DNA of 64,000 nt. It comes from Spirodela intermedia. Its lineage: Eukaryota > Streptophyta > Magnoliopsida > Alismatales > Araceae. Of this stretch, positions 13,601 through 28,600 are shown one piece after another; positions within the stretch are counted from its first letter, which is position 1, and each line of letters opens with the position of its first letter. The translations under genes were made by a program, and so were the position numbers. The stretch spans positions 1,915,501 through 1,979,500 of the forward strand of contig LR746268.1 in the NCBI GenBank assembly GCA_902729315.2. The letters are read 5' to 3'. The notes under the pieces are model-generated. The model worked only from the letters and a program-made list of their open reading frames with translations. It did no database searches and was not told the DNA's origin.

Positions 13601-16600
13601 ATGACGGAAGCTGGATGGAATTTCCCAGACGGAAACGTGACCGACTTGATCGAGAGGAGGAAGACGGATTCTATCAAGGTATTTGACGTTGATGGAGTGT
13701 GGGACGAGGCTATTCTAGGATTTCTTTGTTCTTCCTCGTGATCAGCCGGAGTGTATGCCAATTTCTTGTTGATTATGCTTGTGTCTCTTCCTACTTAGAT
13801 CTTCTGGATTAAAGGGTAGAGGTGACACCGTCGGCGTGGGGCTCGTCGGTTCTGAAGTAGTCCTGTGTACGACGGGATGATAACCAGTTATCCCTTTCAC
13901 GATTATTTTTGGCGTTTGATCGTTTTTTTGATTCCCCTGGTTTTCTCTCACGAGAGGTTTGGTCCTTTTGTGCGACAAATAATCCCGTGGGACCCTTTGG
14001 AACTTGATAGAGGAGAAATACTAACATATGCCTATTCATGGTTTAAGACATTTGATTAGTCTCCCATGGGCTCTTGGATGTTCGGTGACCTTGTGGCATT
14101 TTAAGAATTTATGGTCTTGGAAGGAAAAAAAAACCTATTTCAAAGCATAATCGGCTTCCAGGAGGAACAAGACCAAACATATAGTCGACACATTGTTATC
14201 CAAGGTCTAATTTAGCTGGTTTCAACCTACAACTACGAAATCAATTTTCCATGCGACAATTCTCTAGTTAAGAATAATTGTCTTCTTTGCTTACTGTTTC
14301 TTTTTGTTCTATATACTTGTCAAGTATTTTAATTTTTCTTCTGTGGGTAATCCATTTTTATCGTTAAATAACATCTGAGCTAGAAGACTTTTCTGCCCGT
14401 TTAACAAAATTAATGAAGCTCCAGTATATATTGGTGGGGATGGGAAAGGGAAGCATCATGAGTACTGTTAGAACATTATTTCAATGCTGATGAAGCTTGA
14501 TGGTCATGAATGGTTATTCCAACATTTGTGAAGATTGATGGCACATCGTAATGTAGAAAATTTATGTATTTGAATATATTTGACGTGTATTGTCAGTAAT
14601 TTTGGTATATACTATTGATGTTTAGGAAAAAATTCTGAATGTTGCCTTAGAAATCTGGCAATGTTGTTGATACATCTCACCCCTATATTCTTTTGCGGTA
14701 GATTGTTTTCCCAATAAAGCTCTGTTACATTTTGGGGTTGGTTGGCTCCATTTCTGGCGAACCTGAACCAATCATTCACTGTGCCTGCCTTCTACTGTTT
14801 TCTTCTTGTTGTGACTTTAATATCTTATTCTAGTGTTGATCCACTGCATCCTCACTGTATGATGTTTGGAAGGTTTTTGTGAATCTCTCAGCATCTGTTG
14901 ACCACATGAAGCAGTATTGCTAATTTTAATGTATGAATTGTATATTGTTGACCTTATGTTCAACCTTTTTTAAGTATTGATTGACTGTGACTGATGGAAC
15001 GTTTCTTAATGATCATTCAGGATATTAACTACAGGTTGCATAGCCATTCATCTTTGATACAAAGACTCGCCCTAGAGAGAGAACTGGAGGTTTGTTGGGC
15101 TGTTGAAAGAGATTGGTTCTATTTTCTTTCATGGCTGCATGCGTACATCAAAATGAGCTGGATCGAGTTGAAAAGCCTACACTATCATTAAATCTGCGTG
15201 ATAGCCTGAATACAATTGTGTTGACGTATTCTTTACAATTTCATTTGTATCCCCTTACCTATTTTGAAGTTATTGGTTTCTTGTGGTTATTTTGTCTTCT
15301 TCAAGGAAGGTGCACTTAGGGTGGTATATGGTTGTGCTGACCTAGAGATATGCTAATTCTGAGTTATGGAATCGCATCCTTGTTTTTCCATGGATTCCTG
15401 ATAGCCTACAAGAGTTGACTGAAATAGTTGAGAGGACTTGATGAAGGATTTGCATGGGTGGAGAACGATTTTCCTACTCTTCTTGTGTTTCATTTGGTGA
15501 AATCATGGATGGAATGCCAAACGAAGTAAATAAAAATGAACCAGATATCAGCTGGTCCTATTCCTGAACCATGGTTTATCAATTGGTTTTCATTTTTTAT
15601 AAACATTTCGAAAAAACATACTGAAAAGTTTAAAGAAGTTATTTTTGTGTGGAAGTTTTCTTCATCGTGATGGGGAATCACTGTAGTTATGCTGGTTCGG
15701 ATTTAACAGTCTGGCAACTTTTCGATCTTATTTCAACCATTTTAGCTCTAGGCTCATCTTTCATAATTGCAACCAATTTGAATCTTGGAATCCTCAATGT
15801 TTAAATGAGATATCGGTCATTGGTTTCTCCCTCATTTGGTCTCGGAATACTTTGTGCCATTTGTTTCTGTTGCAATTGCATTGATTTTTTACCACGGTGG
15901 AAGACATACTTCTTTTCTTGATTTGGAGAATAAATTAATGGTCTCATATAAACAAAGGTCAGCTTTCAAGAGCTTTACTTTTTAGTCATAATTTGGCCAC
16001 TTGATTATTTTAAGTGGAGAACTTCATATAATTTTTCTCAAACTTGTCTCTTCCCTCCTAAGCTAGTTCTGTATTTTTATGCATTTAAGCTCTGAATATT
16101 GTTCCTTTGTTGCTTGGGCTAGGATTGTGTGAATATTTGCTGCCAAGTGATTTTATGCATGCTTTCTATTCATCCAAAATAAAAAAGGCAAAAGGATGGG
16201 ATCATTTCATTCAATCTGGTCAGGTTAAGGCTTACAATGATGGCAATGAGCTGATATAGATAGCTGTACTAATTTATTTCTATATGTCTTCAGTCACTTG
16301 GGCGTGACGCTAAATATTCTTGATTATGAAGGAGATTTAAGGGTTTGGACGGGATATCTTTAGCTCTCTATTGACATTTTACAATTGCCTCGCACAGGGT
16401 CATGAAGGATGTGTTAATGCTTTGGCATGGAATTCAAGGGGCTCATTTTTGATATCAGGGTCTGATGACCTGCAGGTACATTGCTATTCTTCTTTCCCGC
16501 AGTGTTGTCAGTTATACACATGATTCATGCTATCTATCAAAATGATAAATAATGTTAGGCCTGTGATAGGATGCTCAGATGAAACCTTAACTCAGACCCT

Positions 16601-19600
16601 ATTGTAGACAGTTAAAGCAAGGATAAGCAGATATCAATATAGGTTAATACACGCATTTCTTTTACTAGCAAACATAATTTGGTTAACCAATCTTATCTTA
16701 TTAGTGTGTTGAGATCATAATAACTTGCATCGATTTTCAATAGGACGAAGTCAGTGTTTTTATCAGTGGGGCAGAAGCTGCTTCTATTGTATCCTCTTCC
16801 ACTAAAGAAGAGAAAAGTGCAGAGAGTAAATAAAGGCAAGAAGGATGAATGAGGGAAAAGAGGGTTTAGGGTGTAAAGGGGCATAAATAAATAAACCAAA
16901 AGTTGAGGTTGTTGGTTGAAGTCCATTACTAAATTTGCCTTCCGAGTCCATGACCATTTTAGGTATTGTCATGTCGATTAGTAATGTTCTTACATTTCTC
17001 AGTGAAGGGTCACATATGGATAACTTTTGTCTTTTTTATTTGCTGATAGCCAATGTTGAAGTCATTTCTTCTTAATATTTCGCTATAACAGTATTGAACT
17101 TGTTGCCCAATGGTTCTACATAAGTTTTATATTCCATCTCTTTCACAACTCTTGCATCAAATTTGCGATGTATTATGTTTATTGTAGTTTATTTGGGTGA
17201 AGAGATGTCATTAATTGGTCGTTTCAAATATTTGGTGTCAACCCTCATATTCCTCCCTCTTATTAGAATCTCTTGATTTTAATTTATTGTGTTGATGGTA
17301 CGTAACTTCAAAGCTCATATTATTGCTCCATAGGTGCATGCCACCAGTTAATTCCATTTAGTGCCTGCCAGAAACTTTCTGTAGCTCCTACATCTAGTGT
17401 ATACTTGCATCCTTTCAATTGGTATTTTGGTCAGTTAATCTCCTTGACCACTATTTTTGATGATAAGCTTGATGTTGTTGACGCATGCTAAATAAGAATA
17501 AACAGTGGGGAAAAAATTGTCATATCAATCCATATAAAAATTACCCTGACCTCAAAAAGAGGAAAAGTACATATGTTGAATCCCAAGATTTATAGGATAT
17601 TCAACCAATTTAGGAAACTGATAAAAAACTTAACTCTTAATTAAATGTTTTCTCCCACAGTTGTGTATAATGATAGCTGGGTGATCAATAATGTGATGTA
17701 TCTTATGTGAGATCCTCCTCTTCATTGTCTTAATATTCACTGACTAAGAAAAAGTTTTACTTGACCAGCCTCCTAGTCTCTGATATCTCAACGTGCATAC
17801 ATTAAATTATATGGATAGCAAATGTACATGGTCTTTCTACCTCCATGAATCTACCTGTGGTATTGTCAGTGCTCTCTGGAAGAAGGTCAACTAGTAATAT
17901 TGCCTAGTCTCTTCCTCCATAAAGTTCTTTGTAAACATTGAATACCACTCTCCTACCTTACTATGAAACATCTCTACCATGATAACGCCCTATCTTCCCC
18001 TAACCTGCAGGCTAATTGAATCTACTTAGAGAGTGCATCAGTACATCCTTGTGCTTTAAGATAAGGCTCCTTTAGCTCTTGCTTTGACGAATCTTAGTAG
18101 CTTCCATCCCCTGGAGGCATTGCTTGTAGTTGTAAGCTTTAAGTCCCACACGCTGGTTCTCTAGGTCCATGTTTAGTCACTTCTAGATAATAACTCAGCC
18201 TTGAGTTCACTTAACTCTATTTGGATATCGGGTGGATATGGGTCATTTGATAAGATTAAAACGAGAGAGGATAGGTAAAAAATAACAGTAAATACTTTTT
18301 CGCATGTTGGTATTGTTAAGCGCACATTTGTTACTGGCAGGACTCATTCAAATGGTTGGATTCCTCTAATCCACCACAATTCTTCTATAACTTTTACTGC
18401 ATTACATTCAGTATCTCCATGCCAAGAACAAGAACGAGAAATGATGAAGGGCCTCCTTATGTGGATAGGTGGGAACCTCTAATCCTCCCTAGTACACATC
18501 CTTTATAGGTGACAAGAACTAAAAGGAGAGGGGATAGATGATGTCCTTATCTGAGGAATCTCTTGCTGCGGGAGACTCTAGTTTCTAGTTAGCAAAAAAT
18601 CTTGTACGATCCAGAATGAAAACACTGTTCCTTTGCACGCCATCACGATAGGAACAAATAGTGCAAGAAAATAGACAGCCCTATATATGATAGCATATCC
18701 GCTTATTCTGCTTGCAAAACACGTAGTCCTAACTCACCCTGTTAGAAAAGAATATTTCTCCTTTTTGACAATCGATGTGGAACACACCATGTGCTTGATT
18801 TTAGTAGAAATCGGGACACCAATTTAAATGTTGGTTGACCGATCAAAGAAGCATCCGCCTTGAGTAGTCACAAAAAGAGTTATGTTTTTAGTTAGGCTCA
18901 TTAGTGGAGATCCTTGCTTTCAAAAAAAGATTTATATCATACGAATCAGGCAAAAATCCTTTTTCCAGGGTGGTTGCTATGATGTCTAAGGGTGGGCGAA
19001 AATATGGGACATGGCGGTAGGGCTAGTAGGAACTTAGATACAAGTATAACAAGCAACAATAAATCTTTGATGGAAAGTTAGATTGAAGGTTGGAAACGAT
19101 TATACCGTGAATCCATGGGAGGAGTCCTATAGCCAACATTCTTAAAGAAAGCAGGCCACCAACTATGCTCTTGATAATGTAGAGATCTCACACTGTCCCA
19201 GAGATGCTAGGGATTGAGCAAGGACAAAATAACCCTCATCTTCACGCTTTGGCCCCCCCAATGGTCACACCAGAGAAGAATCTTCGTGACCTTCCTGGGG
19301 AAAGAGTTAAGAGCAAAAATTTCGTTCAAAAAATGACTTGTAATTAAGTTCAATCGCCTATTTATGGGAGAAATATAACACATTTGAAGGGGCGCTGTTA
19401 GATCTGGCCTGTAAATCTCAACGTCTCCCATAGCCAAAACAACATCTGCCTTACATTTGCCTTAAAAAATGTACAAATCAGTTGCAATAGACTAGAATCT
19501 TAAATTCGGCGATAAATGTTCCTAAAAGGTAGGGCAAGCGGTTGGGGTAACTTAGGGTCTTAAAATCGACCTTAAGATAAACTAGGACTTAGTGAGCGAC

Positions 19601-22600
19601 GAAAATCAGAAAAAAACTCTATTTCATTGTTCAGCAAGTTCTATAAGATGTCATTCTCGTAGTCATAGTGAAATTGGTACATCAATGTGCTTTCTTCGAA
19701 TGTAGACCAATATACTGGGTGCATGATTGGCTCTGACGTCCTCATGAACCAATTCTTTGCAGTGCATTTTTATGGCGATGTTAGACATGCTGCCTGTAAC
19801 TTCCTCTTTCCTGCTTGTCATATGAATATATTCTTTTCTGTGTTAGTGCTTACCGTAACCTGGATAGCTATATTTTGGTTAACCATTTAACATCTTTTAC
19901 ATATCTGAATCTTCATTCTCATCATTTCCTTAGCTTACTTTCCCACTGAATCATTTTGCACAGATCAATATTTGGAATTATGCAGAGAGGAAGCTAAGCT
20001 GCCGTGTTGACACTGGCCACTCTGCTAACATTTTCTGCACAAAATTTATCCCAGAGACTTGTGATGAGCTTGTCGTTTCTGGTGCTGGAGATGCAGAGGT
20101 AACTTTCTGATCAGCTTCGGAATTCTGTTCTGTATCTGGATCTTTGATTCGTGGTTTGCTTACTGACCTACTGATTTGGATCAGGTCCGTCTTTTCAATT
20201 TATCTCACCAAGGAGTGCAGAGTGCTCCAGAGCCATTAGCACTTTTCCGATGTCATTCAAGGAGAGTCAAGAAGTTAGCTGTAAGGCCTTATCCTCATTT
20301 GAACATTAGTTTTTTCTTACATGCTTTGCATCAACGTTATTTTGAAGTTTGTCTGCATAGGTTGAGCAAGGAAATCCAAATGTAGTGTGGAGCGCCAGTG
20401 AAGATGGGACTTTGAGACAACATGACTTTCGAGAGGGCGTTTGTTGCCCCCCTTCAGGTTCTCCAAGCCAGGAATGCCGCAGTGTATTGGTATACAATTG
20501 TTTATGGTATTGTTTATCTATTCAAATTTTTTATTGCAATAGTTACAGCTTTGTCAATCCAAAAGTGACACTCTGAGACGTGGTCTTTTGACAAGCTTAT
20601 AATATGAGCCCAGCTCGACATTTTGGGATTGAAACCCCAATTAGATATGAAGCGCATTTACGAATTCTTGAGATGAAGAATATTTAAGAATTTTGAAAAC
20701 AGAACTAATTTAAAAATTGGTAAAACTTTCTATCCACGAATTCATGGTCAGGAATGCATTTAGGCTTCAGTAGCATGGTGTTTTTGCCACTAGAGTAAAG
20801 ACTACATCTGGTTTTTAGGTCCATGAAGCTTGACGATTAAACTTGGGTTCTTGCTAGGCCATTATTTGGGCCATTTTTTGGATCCAGATATCAACAATCA
20901 GTGGGATTGTGAGTTTTGTCGTAATACCCAACTGAGCTCATGACTGGGCTCAACAGAAACGGTCCAAACCATTGATTTTTTTTGGTATCTTGAATCCAAT
21001 AGGTTTCTGCTAAACCTCCAGGTCTTCTAGGAACCGGGCTTGTTGATAAGAAGGGTCACACCTCTTAGCCTATTTGGAACACGAGCTATTTTGAGCCTAT
21101 TTTTATTGGGTGTAACCATGTAATTTATTTTCCCAACATTGTTTTTGGTTCTCCAAATTTCCTGAAGATTATGGATGTGCATTATTTTTGGGCCCAACCA
21201 TTAAACAGAGTATCATTCTCCCATGGATTCAAGCCGCTCTTCATTTTCTCCTTGACTTCCACTACATCACCTGTAATCTCATGCCCCATTTTAGAAGCCC
21301 CAAGTCTTATATCTTATCAAAAAGTTAACATGGCTAGGGGAGTAGCACTCAACCCAACACCCTAGATTGTATTAATAAGCAAGGTTCCATAATCAAGTCT
21401 AATAACAATTGACCGTAACCATAGGCTTATTAAGAACTATAGTTCTATGGATAATCCCAAAACTCAAGGCCAAATGGAGACCTAAGCTTTACAGGATGGC
21501 CCAAAACTCAAGGCCTATTGACAACCAAATTGGACCAGGGTAAAAATGAGATCTTCTATAATTTTTCCTTTTAAATAGAACAAATGAGTTGTAGATCTTT
21601 GAAAAATATGAAAATTTAAGAAAAAGAGGATATAGTCCTATGAAGATGGTCAAATATGTTCTTCATATGAAAGCTCAGTGAATGTTTTGTTAACTACTTC
21701 TTACATTACTATTGTTTAGACATAATTTTTTTTCAATGGATCTAATGGCAGCTTGATTTACGTTCTGGAGCTAAGAAATCTTTAGCTGATTATCCTAAGC
21801 AGTGCTTGGCACTAAAATCTTGTGACGTTAGTCCAAGTCGGCCTCATCATCTTCTTGTTGGTGGCAGGTGATTTCTTTCTTGAGCATTTGATTCAATTAC
21901 TAATTATGACTGTTATGACTAACTTGAGTAATCCCTCTACAGTGATGCATTTGCCCGTCTCTATGACCGAAGGATGCTGCCCCCTTCGAGTTCATGTCGA
22001 ACTAAGATGAAACCTCCATCTTGTGTTAATTATTTCTGTCCAATCCATCTCTCAGAGCGTGTAAGTTTCAAACGTTGGTCCCTGTGAATTATGCTTGTAA
22101 TATCCTCGTCTGTCATTGATTTTATTTGGGTTGCAAGCTTCTATCTTTTGTTATCGTTTGGCATAACTTTGGTTATTTTACCTAACCTTTCTAATTGTTC
22201 GATTTTGTGAAGATAGGCTGCTGTTCTTTTTTATCATAAGGCTATTCCTGTCATTTACACAGACATTAATTTGATTTTGTTTCTAATTGCTTTCATTCTC
22301 AGAAACCTTCCAGCTTGCATCTCACTCATGTTGCTTTCAGTCCAAATGGCGAAGAAGTGCTTTTGAGCTATAGTGGGGAGCATGCCTACTTAATGAATGT
22401 GAATCACGGTATTTTTTGCAACTAATGTTACTTTATGTAATCTTACTGGTATTTTCAACACCATATCGTCCTGGAAAAAGGCAGATGAACATTGCGTAGT
22501 TGATTTTTAAAGGCGTTCAATAGGATGCATGGTGCATTATTGTGGTCTTACAGTTGTCATTTTGATGAATTCTTTTAGCTTTCAGTCCAATTGAACGCTC

Positions 22601-25600
22601 ATCTTTTTATCCCAATCGCAGATGATTAGAAAAGTTCTAGAAAGGCATTGATTCTAACTCGGGTATTCTAAACATCATCCTTACAGTAAGAAAATGCCAT
22701 TTTCATAATTAGACTTTTTATTTGTCTGGTTGTAATGTAGAGTGCATAAATGTCGGATGTCGATGGCTACTATATCGTCTTTTGCATTAATTAGCTCAGA
22801 TGCTAGGTAGTGTGAAAAAGTGCATGGTGTTATCAGTCTCTTATTTCTGCTTGATCTTTAGCTTATGAGGTACTTCATTTATGCACATTTCTGGGGATGC
22901 ATCTGTTCTTAATTGAGGAACCATTTAATTAATGCATACGTCATCTCAAGTATGTTATTAGAGATGCTCTCATAAATAAGTAACCCTTACGCAGAAAAAA
23001 CAGAGTTCGTATAAAATTTGCATGTATTGGAATATTCTCAGAGCAACAAGAATAATGATCATCTTTTCAAATCTTTTGGTTCGCTGTTCTTGTCAAAATT
23101 TAATTGTGCAGCGATTATCTGTTTCGATCCTTGGTCATTTTCTTTTATGATTTGCTGTTTTATGTTTTTAATTATTTACGCTTTCAGTTGAGGACAGTGG
23201 TATGAGGTATTGTGCTGATGATGTTCCAAAGAGGACGTATTTACCTCCTGTACTTGGTGACCTAGAAGCTTTTCCCCATCGGTCAGCGTCTTCTGATGGT
23301 ACTCCAATAAAGAAGAGTTTTTCCACAAGGGTAAGAAATTTCAATAAGCTATGTTTTTGCTCATATTTCTTTTCATTTCGTTTGGCACAATTTCATATCT
23401 GACATTTATTTCAATGCAGCTTGACATGCACACTAAATTACTTAAAGTTGCAGCTCAGTCTCTGGCGAAGGATTACAATTTCTTACGTGGCATTGAAGCT
23501 TGTAATGAAGTACTTGATGGAAGTGGTCCACAGATTGATGATACCCTAAAGCATGAGTGCTTGTGTATTCGAGCAGCATTGTTCCTTAAGGTGTGCCACC
23601 ACTTCTTAGCGAAGTAGGCATCCTCACACCTCTGACATATGCTCTATTGACTTTTATTTTTTCAGAGAAGCTGGAAAAGTGATGTCTCTATGGCTATCAG
23701 AGATTGCCATGGAGCAAGAGGTATAGACGTTTTGTCATTCAGGCCATATTATTACTTGGCAGAGGCACTAAAACAGGTACCCTTTCTGCCTTCTGAAATT
23801 TTCATTATTTTATTTTTTATTTCAAATCTAATTTTTCTGGCTTTTCATTATTATTCTAAATGTAGTTAGGCAAATACCAAAATGCATTAGATTACGCAAT
23901 GGCAGCACTGTATTTATCTCCTTCAAATCCAGAGGTTGCGGAGCAAGTAAAGGCCATAAAAGAAAAAATAGCTGCAGGTATACATTGGCAGATTTCTTTT
24001 TTCTATATTCTTTCGGGCTACAATGTTACAATGTTACCTTGTCTACATCCCTTGTACTGCATTGTATTTTCATTGTATGCGATTTTGCTTACAAAATTTA
24101 TGATTAAGGTGTCACAAGAGAGTTGTAGATTCTGCAATTGTTTTCCTGTGGTTTTTGGTATTTTATCATATCTCAAATCCTGCTGTTTCTTTATAAATCT
24201 TCATCTCCCACTGTTTCCTGTATGCATTCCCCTTAGTTTTTGGGATGGTTCAGAATTGGCATATATAATGCCAGAAAAGTGTTTAACGCGCAGTGATGTA
24301 CAACCATTTGCCTTTAGCCCAACAATAAATTTGTTGGAGAAGGAATGTGATGATGCTTATTCTAGCTCAGTGACCCTCCAGAAAAATACTTATGGCAATG
24401 TCTGGAATTTCGTTTTAAGATGACATGGGCATGTATGGATGTTTTTGAGCAATGATTACTCTCTGCAATATAGAATCGTACATTTCGGTTCTGGTGCGAT
24501 TTTGTGGGAAATGTAATCGTCATATGTTAATTCATCTGGCTTATCTTTTGTTGAAGCTTCATCAATGAATAATTCATCTGTTGAAATCGAACGCATTTCC
24601 ACACTAATGGTCGTTTGCCTTTATATGTTTTTTGATGATTCTGTAGCTCAAAGTAGTAAAGAAAATGATGAGGTCTCGAAGTCTACAGCGGTTTCTGGAA
24701 GAAGGAAGAAGTTAAGTGATGTCCTCTTCCTGTCAGATGTTGCTGATGATTCTTCTCAAGCTAATCTTCAGTCTGAAAGAGAGGACTCTGATTATGATGA
24801 AATGGAGTTGGACATTGTAGCATCAACATCAGGAGATGACAGTATTGACGTAGAGTCAAGAACTTTTCGTCAAAGCTTGAATTTAATATTTCAGAGGGAA
24901 ACTGAATCCTGCAGAGATAATGGCCAAATTGACTGCTCAAATGGATCTCCTTCAGCATCTAGTGAAAAGGATACGAATTATGAGGTTTGTTTTGAACGAA
25001 TTGATCACATGTAATTCTAGCCACTGCTATGATGATTGGTTGTCTTCATTTTTAGCCTTTCTTGTAATGTGATAAGCGTTTCTTTACCTTCCCTGTAATG
25101 AGAAATGCATTGGTTTATTCCCTATAATGAATAGTTTCCTTTAGATTATACTTGGAAGGAAAATAGTAACTCCGATATGTTTGGTTGTCTTTGCTGTAGA
25201 CGTTTCCTGAGGATATGGAATAGAATGTGGCTGATTATTTGCAATGAATTGGGTGAGAATTTCTCGAGTTAATATAGATAGGTGTATGGAACAATTGAAA
25301 ATGGCTCTTTGGGGTTCGCAGTACTAATACTGTATATGCAGTTCTACCAACGATGTCATAGAAAAAAAAAAAAAGAGGTTATATTTGCTTTCTGGAGTTT
25401 TTGTTGCTTTGAAATTTTCTGTTTGTTTTGGTTAGTTAACCAGACACAACTTTGGAATAATCATTCCAGTATGCATAGGCCTGATCTCCATATTAAACTT
25501 TCCTCCAGATTGATTGATTGATTTATAGAAAACATTGGTGGCTCTAAACATGTTTAAGAGAGTGAATACCTTTTTCGCAACATTGTCTTCCATGTGTTCT

Positions 25601-28600
25601 TTATATTTCGTGGGGCTCCTACTCTCATTGTCAAATCGTTTTCAATTAGATGGCGTAATGTTTTTGTTGAAGAATTCTGATAGACTGAAGAAGAAGCAGC
25701 AACTTAGAAACCCATGGTTTCCAAGCTTGTCTCCAAGCTAAATCCAACTGTTGGGCTGAACAACATAGATGAGTCTAAATTAAGAAAAGATAGATAGGAG
25801 ATAAGGCAAGACTCTTCTCAGCGTTCCTCAAGATGGGCATTTATATCATGTGCTATAGATTGTATAAGACATGCTTAAATTGATCCCAAGAGATCCCCTT
25901 AATCATGATATCAGGAGTTAGATCTGTAGAGCAAATGTAAGGAACATATGGTTCTCTAGAGGCTACTTCTCTCTGATGAATTAAGAACCAATCTTAAAAT
26001 GTTTTGTTTGATCATGTTGTATTGGACTACTAGAAATATTTACGGTTGCCTTTTATGTCAATATAACCTTAATGAAGAATGAATCTAGGTCTGAAGATCA
26101 TTAAGAGGAGTTCCTTAACCACAATATCTCTATCATGCAGTGTACTGTGCTATGTTCCACGTTACTAGATTTTTCACCGAAGTAGGTGCAATATCTTGTA
26201 GTTGCCTTTTGATCATTATGTCATCCAATGCAAACATCTCTTAACTGACATATTCTGACCGGCAAAATATAGTATACCTTGCCCTGGATCTGATATATAA
26301 ACGAATTCCCTTGACTACCTTGGTGTATGAATTTATTGGTGAATGAACGAACGAACTAACAACATTTACAATTTAAGCCATGCTAGGTCTAGTCAGGGTT
26401 AATTATAAAAGCTTACCCACCAGCTCTTAATTTTTTTCCTTGACAACATTAGAGAAAATCTTGTTTTAACTTGTGCAAACTTCGATTCACTTCAACAGGG
26501 ATTATTGTAGATTTGCACGTAATTTACATGTCTCTTTCAACAGATTCAAGACGTATTTCCCTTGGTAGATGAATATTTCTGCATTAGGTTTGCACAAAAT
26601 TTTGAGCAAGTATTTCAGTCGCCCAAGTTTTAGATTTCACATTCTTCTTCTTTTTAATTTTCGTACATATACGATGAGACTTTTTAAGCTATTCTAGGCA
26701 TCCTTTCTTGTGTGTAAACTTCTTTCATATAAACTTGCCTTGAGTTGTGTATCTAGGGGGTATTGCATGTAAACTTCTTTCTGAAAATCACAGTTTAAAG
26801 GTGCATTTTTCACATCTAGTTGATGTACATTCTATGAATATTGTGTGGCAAATGAAATAAAAACTCTTACAAACTATAATTTTGCCTCGAATGGAAAAGT
26901 TTCTAGGTAAACTATTCCATTTGTATGTTAATCTTTTCTCAGCCAATCTTGCATTTAATCTATTGATGGTACCATATGTTTGACAATCAATAGTGGATAT
27001 CCACTAGACACCAACTAGCTTCTTTCCTTTAGAGGATTCACAGGGTTTGATGTTTCATTTGTCTTGATTACTTTCATTTTTTTCATTTATTGTATATGAC
27101 CGCCTTGGATCCTTCATGGCAATAAAAAGGGAAGTGAGAAAAGATTAGGTGGAACCGCTTTGAATCTAGGCTGAACATAGTGGACAGTGCCTCATATTGG
27201 TAATGATGTTCTACCATGCTTAGCCGTCTAATACACATGATTTTAAAGTAACTCAAGATATATTTGACAAAATGAACGAGACGACTGTCGAGATGAGGAT
27301 ACCACTGAAATATATATTTTTGTGGTGATGATCCACGTCACCAATTATCCTTTGCATTCGGGAAAAAGGCTTCGTTTGGATAGAGTTTGTTTTATTAAAT
27401 TTCTCCTCTCCATTTTTTATTAACACCTATATGTAACAAGGTGCGATAGTTTTTTGAGGCATCAAACCTAATTCTATCTAATATTATTCTAGGAACCTTC
27501 TACTAATCATTGCATGGTTTCCATTTATGGGGTGGGTGGTCCTCAACCTGTGAATATTGCAGTATTTCACTTCAAATAGTTTTCTGCAAAATCATTGTGC
27601 ACAAAACTCATGGAATGAAGAATCACTCTACCATGGGGAGTATCTAAACGCAATGGAGCCAACGTGGGCATTCCAAGAAAATCTGCAAGGCGTATTCTCA
27701 CAAATGTGACAGTTTTTTTTTTGGGCACTGCGATAATTTTGATTATTCTCCCATAGTAAAATTCAGAATAACTGTAGGTGGGCTTAATTCTTCTCTGGCT
27801 CCCATTTATTTTCCAGCATCCATGAAATTCCTGTTGAATAATATGGTTTTTCGACTAATTTCAGGAATGAACATATTAATTCCAATGCCAATTTTTTTAG
27901 TGCCGGAACATTATTACAGCTGCTACAATAACGATTACCAGTGAACTGAATGACCAAGAGACAACATTACAATGATTCTTAATCTAGGAAAAGTGTCATC
28001 AATGTGCTCCAGGTCTCTGTTAAACAAGAGAGGGAGATCTTCCCGATAAAGAAACCTTGCAAATCAAAATTTCTACTTTTAAGTCAAAAGGCCTAGTGAC
28101 AGTATTTAATTGGCTCTTTAAAATCAATGAAATGCAGAAGGAAAATCTTAATAAAATAAATAATTTCAAATCTTCTGGACACTAAACGACATCCCACTTG
28201 GCTGAACGGAAATACAAGACATGCAGTGATCTCCTTTACTTCGATCCTCATTCAGTGGCACATTTTCCTCTATCTGGCCTCGGAATCGTAGATCTTTTAA
28301 CCTGATTCGGCTAATATAAGATTGTCATCTGGTCAGTTTTCCAATCTTTCTGTTACAAATAATTTTCTATCTTCTTTGTCGTGATTTCAAATACAGCATC
28401 ACTGATAGAAATTTTGTGAGGATCTTCCCTAGTCAAACAGATTTCAAATATAGCATCATCTGGGTCAGAATCTTACTAGCAAGATTCTTCCCAGAAAAAT
28501 CTTTGTTGTCTCTTCTTGTCAAATAGATTCAAATGTTTGATAGAAATTAGCGCCCTGTTCCTGAGCGGTGTTTATTTCTTACATGTTTTAAAATTTTACG

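Noticed and set aside
24565-24646. Earlier acceptor (TTGAAG at about 24556) for ASG2 exon 14
   Set aside because: It would keep the frame but adds a hydrophobic stretch unlike relatives; the acceptor at 24646 has a better tract and fits the family.
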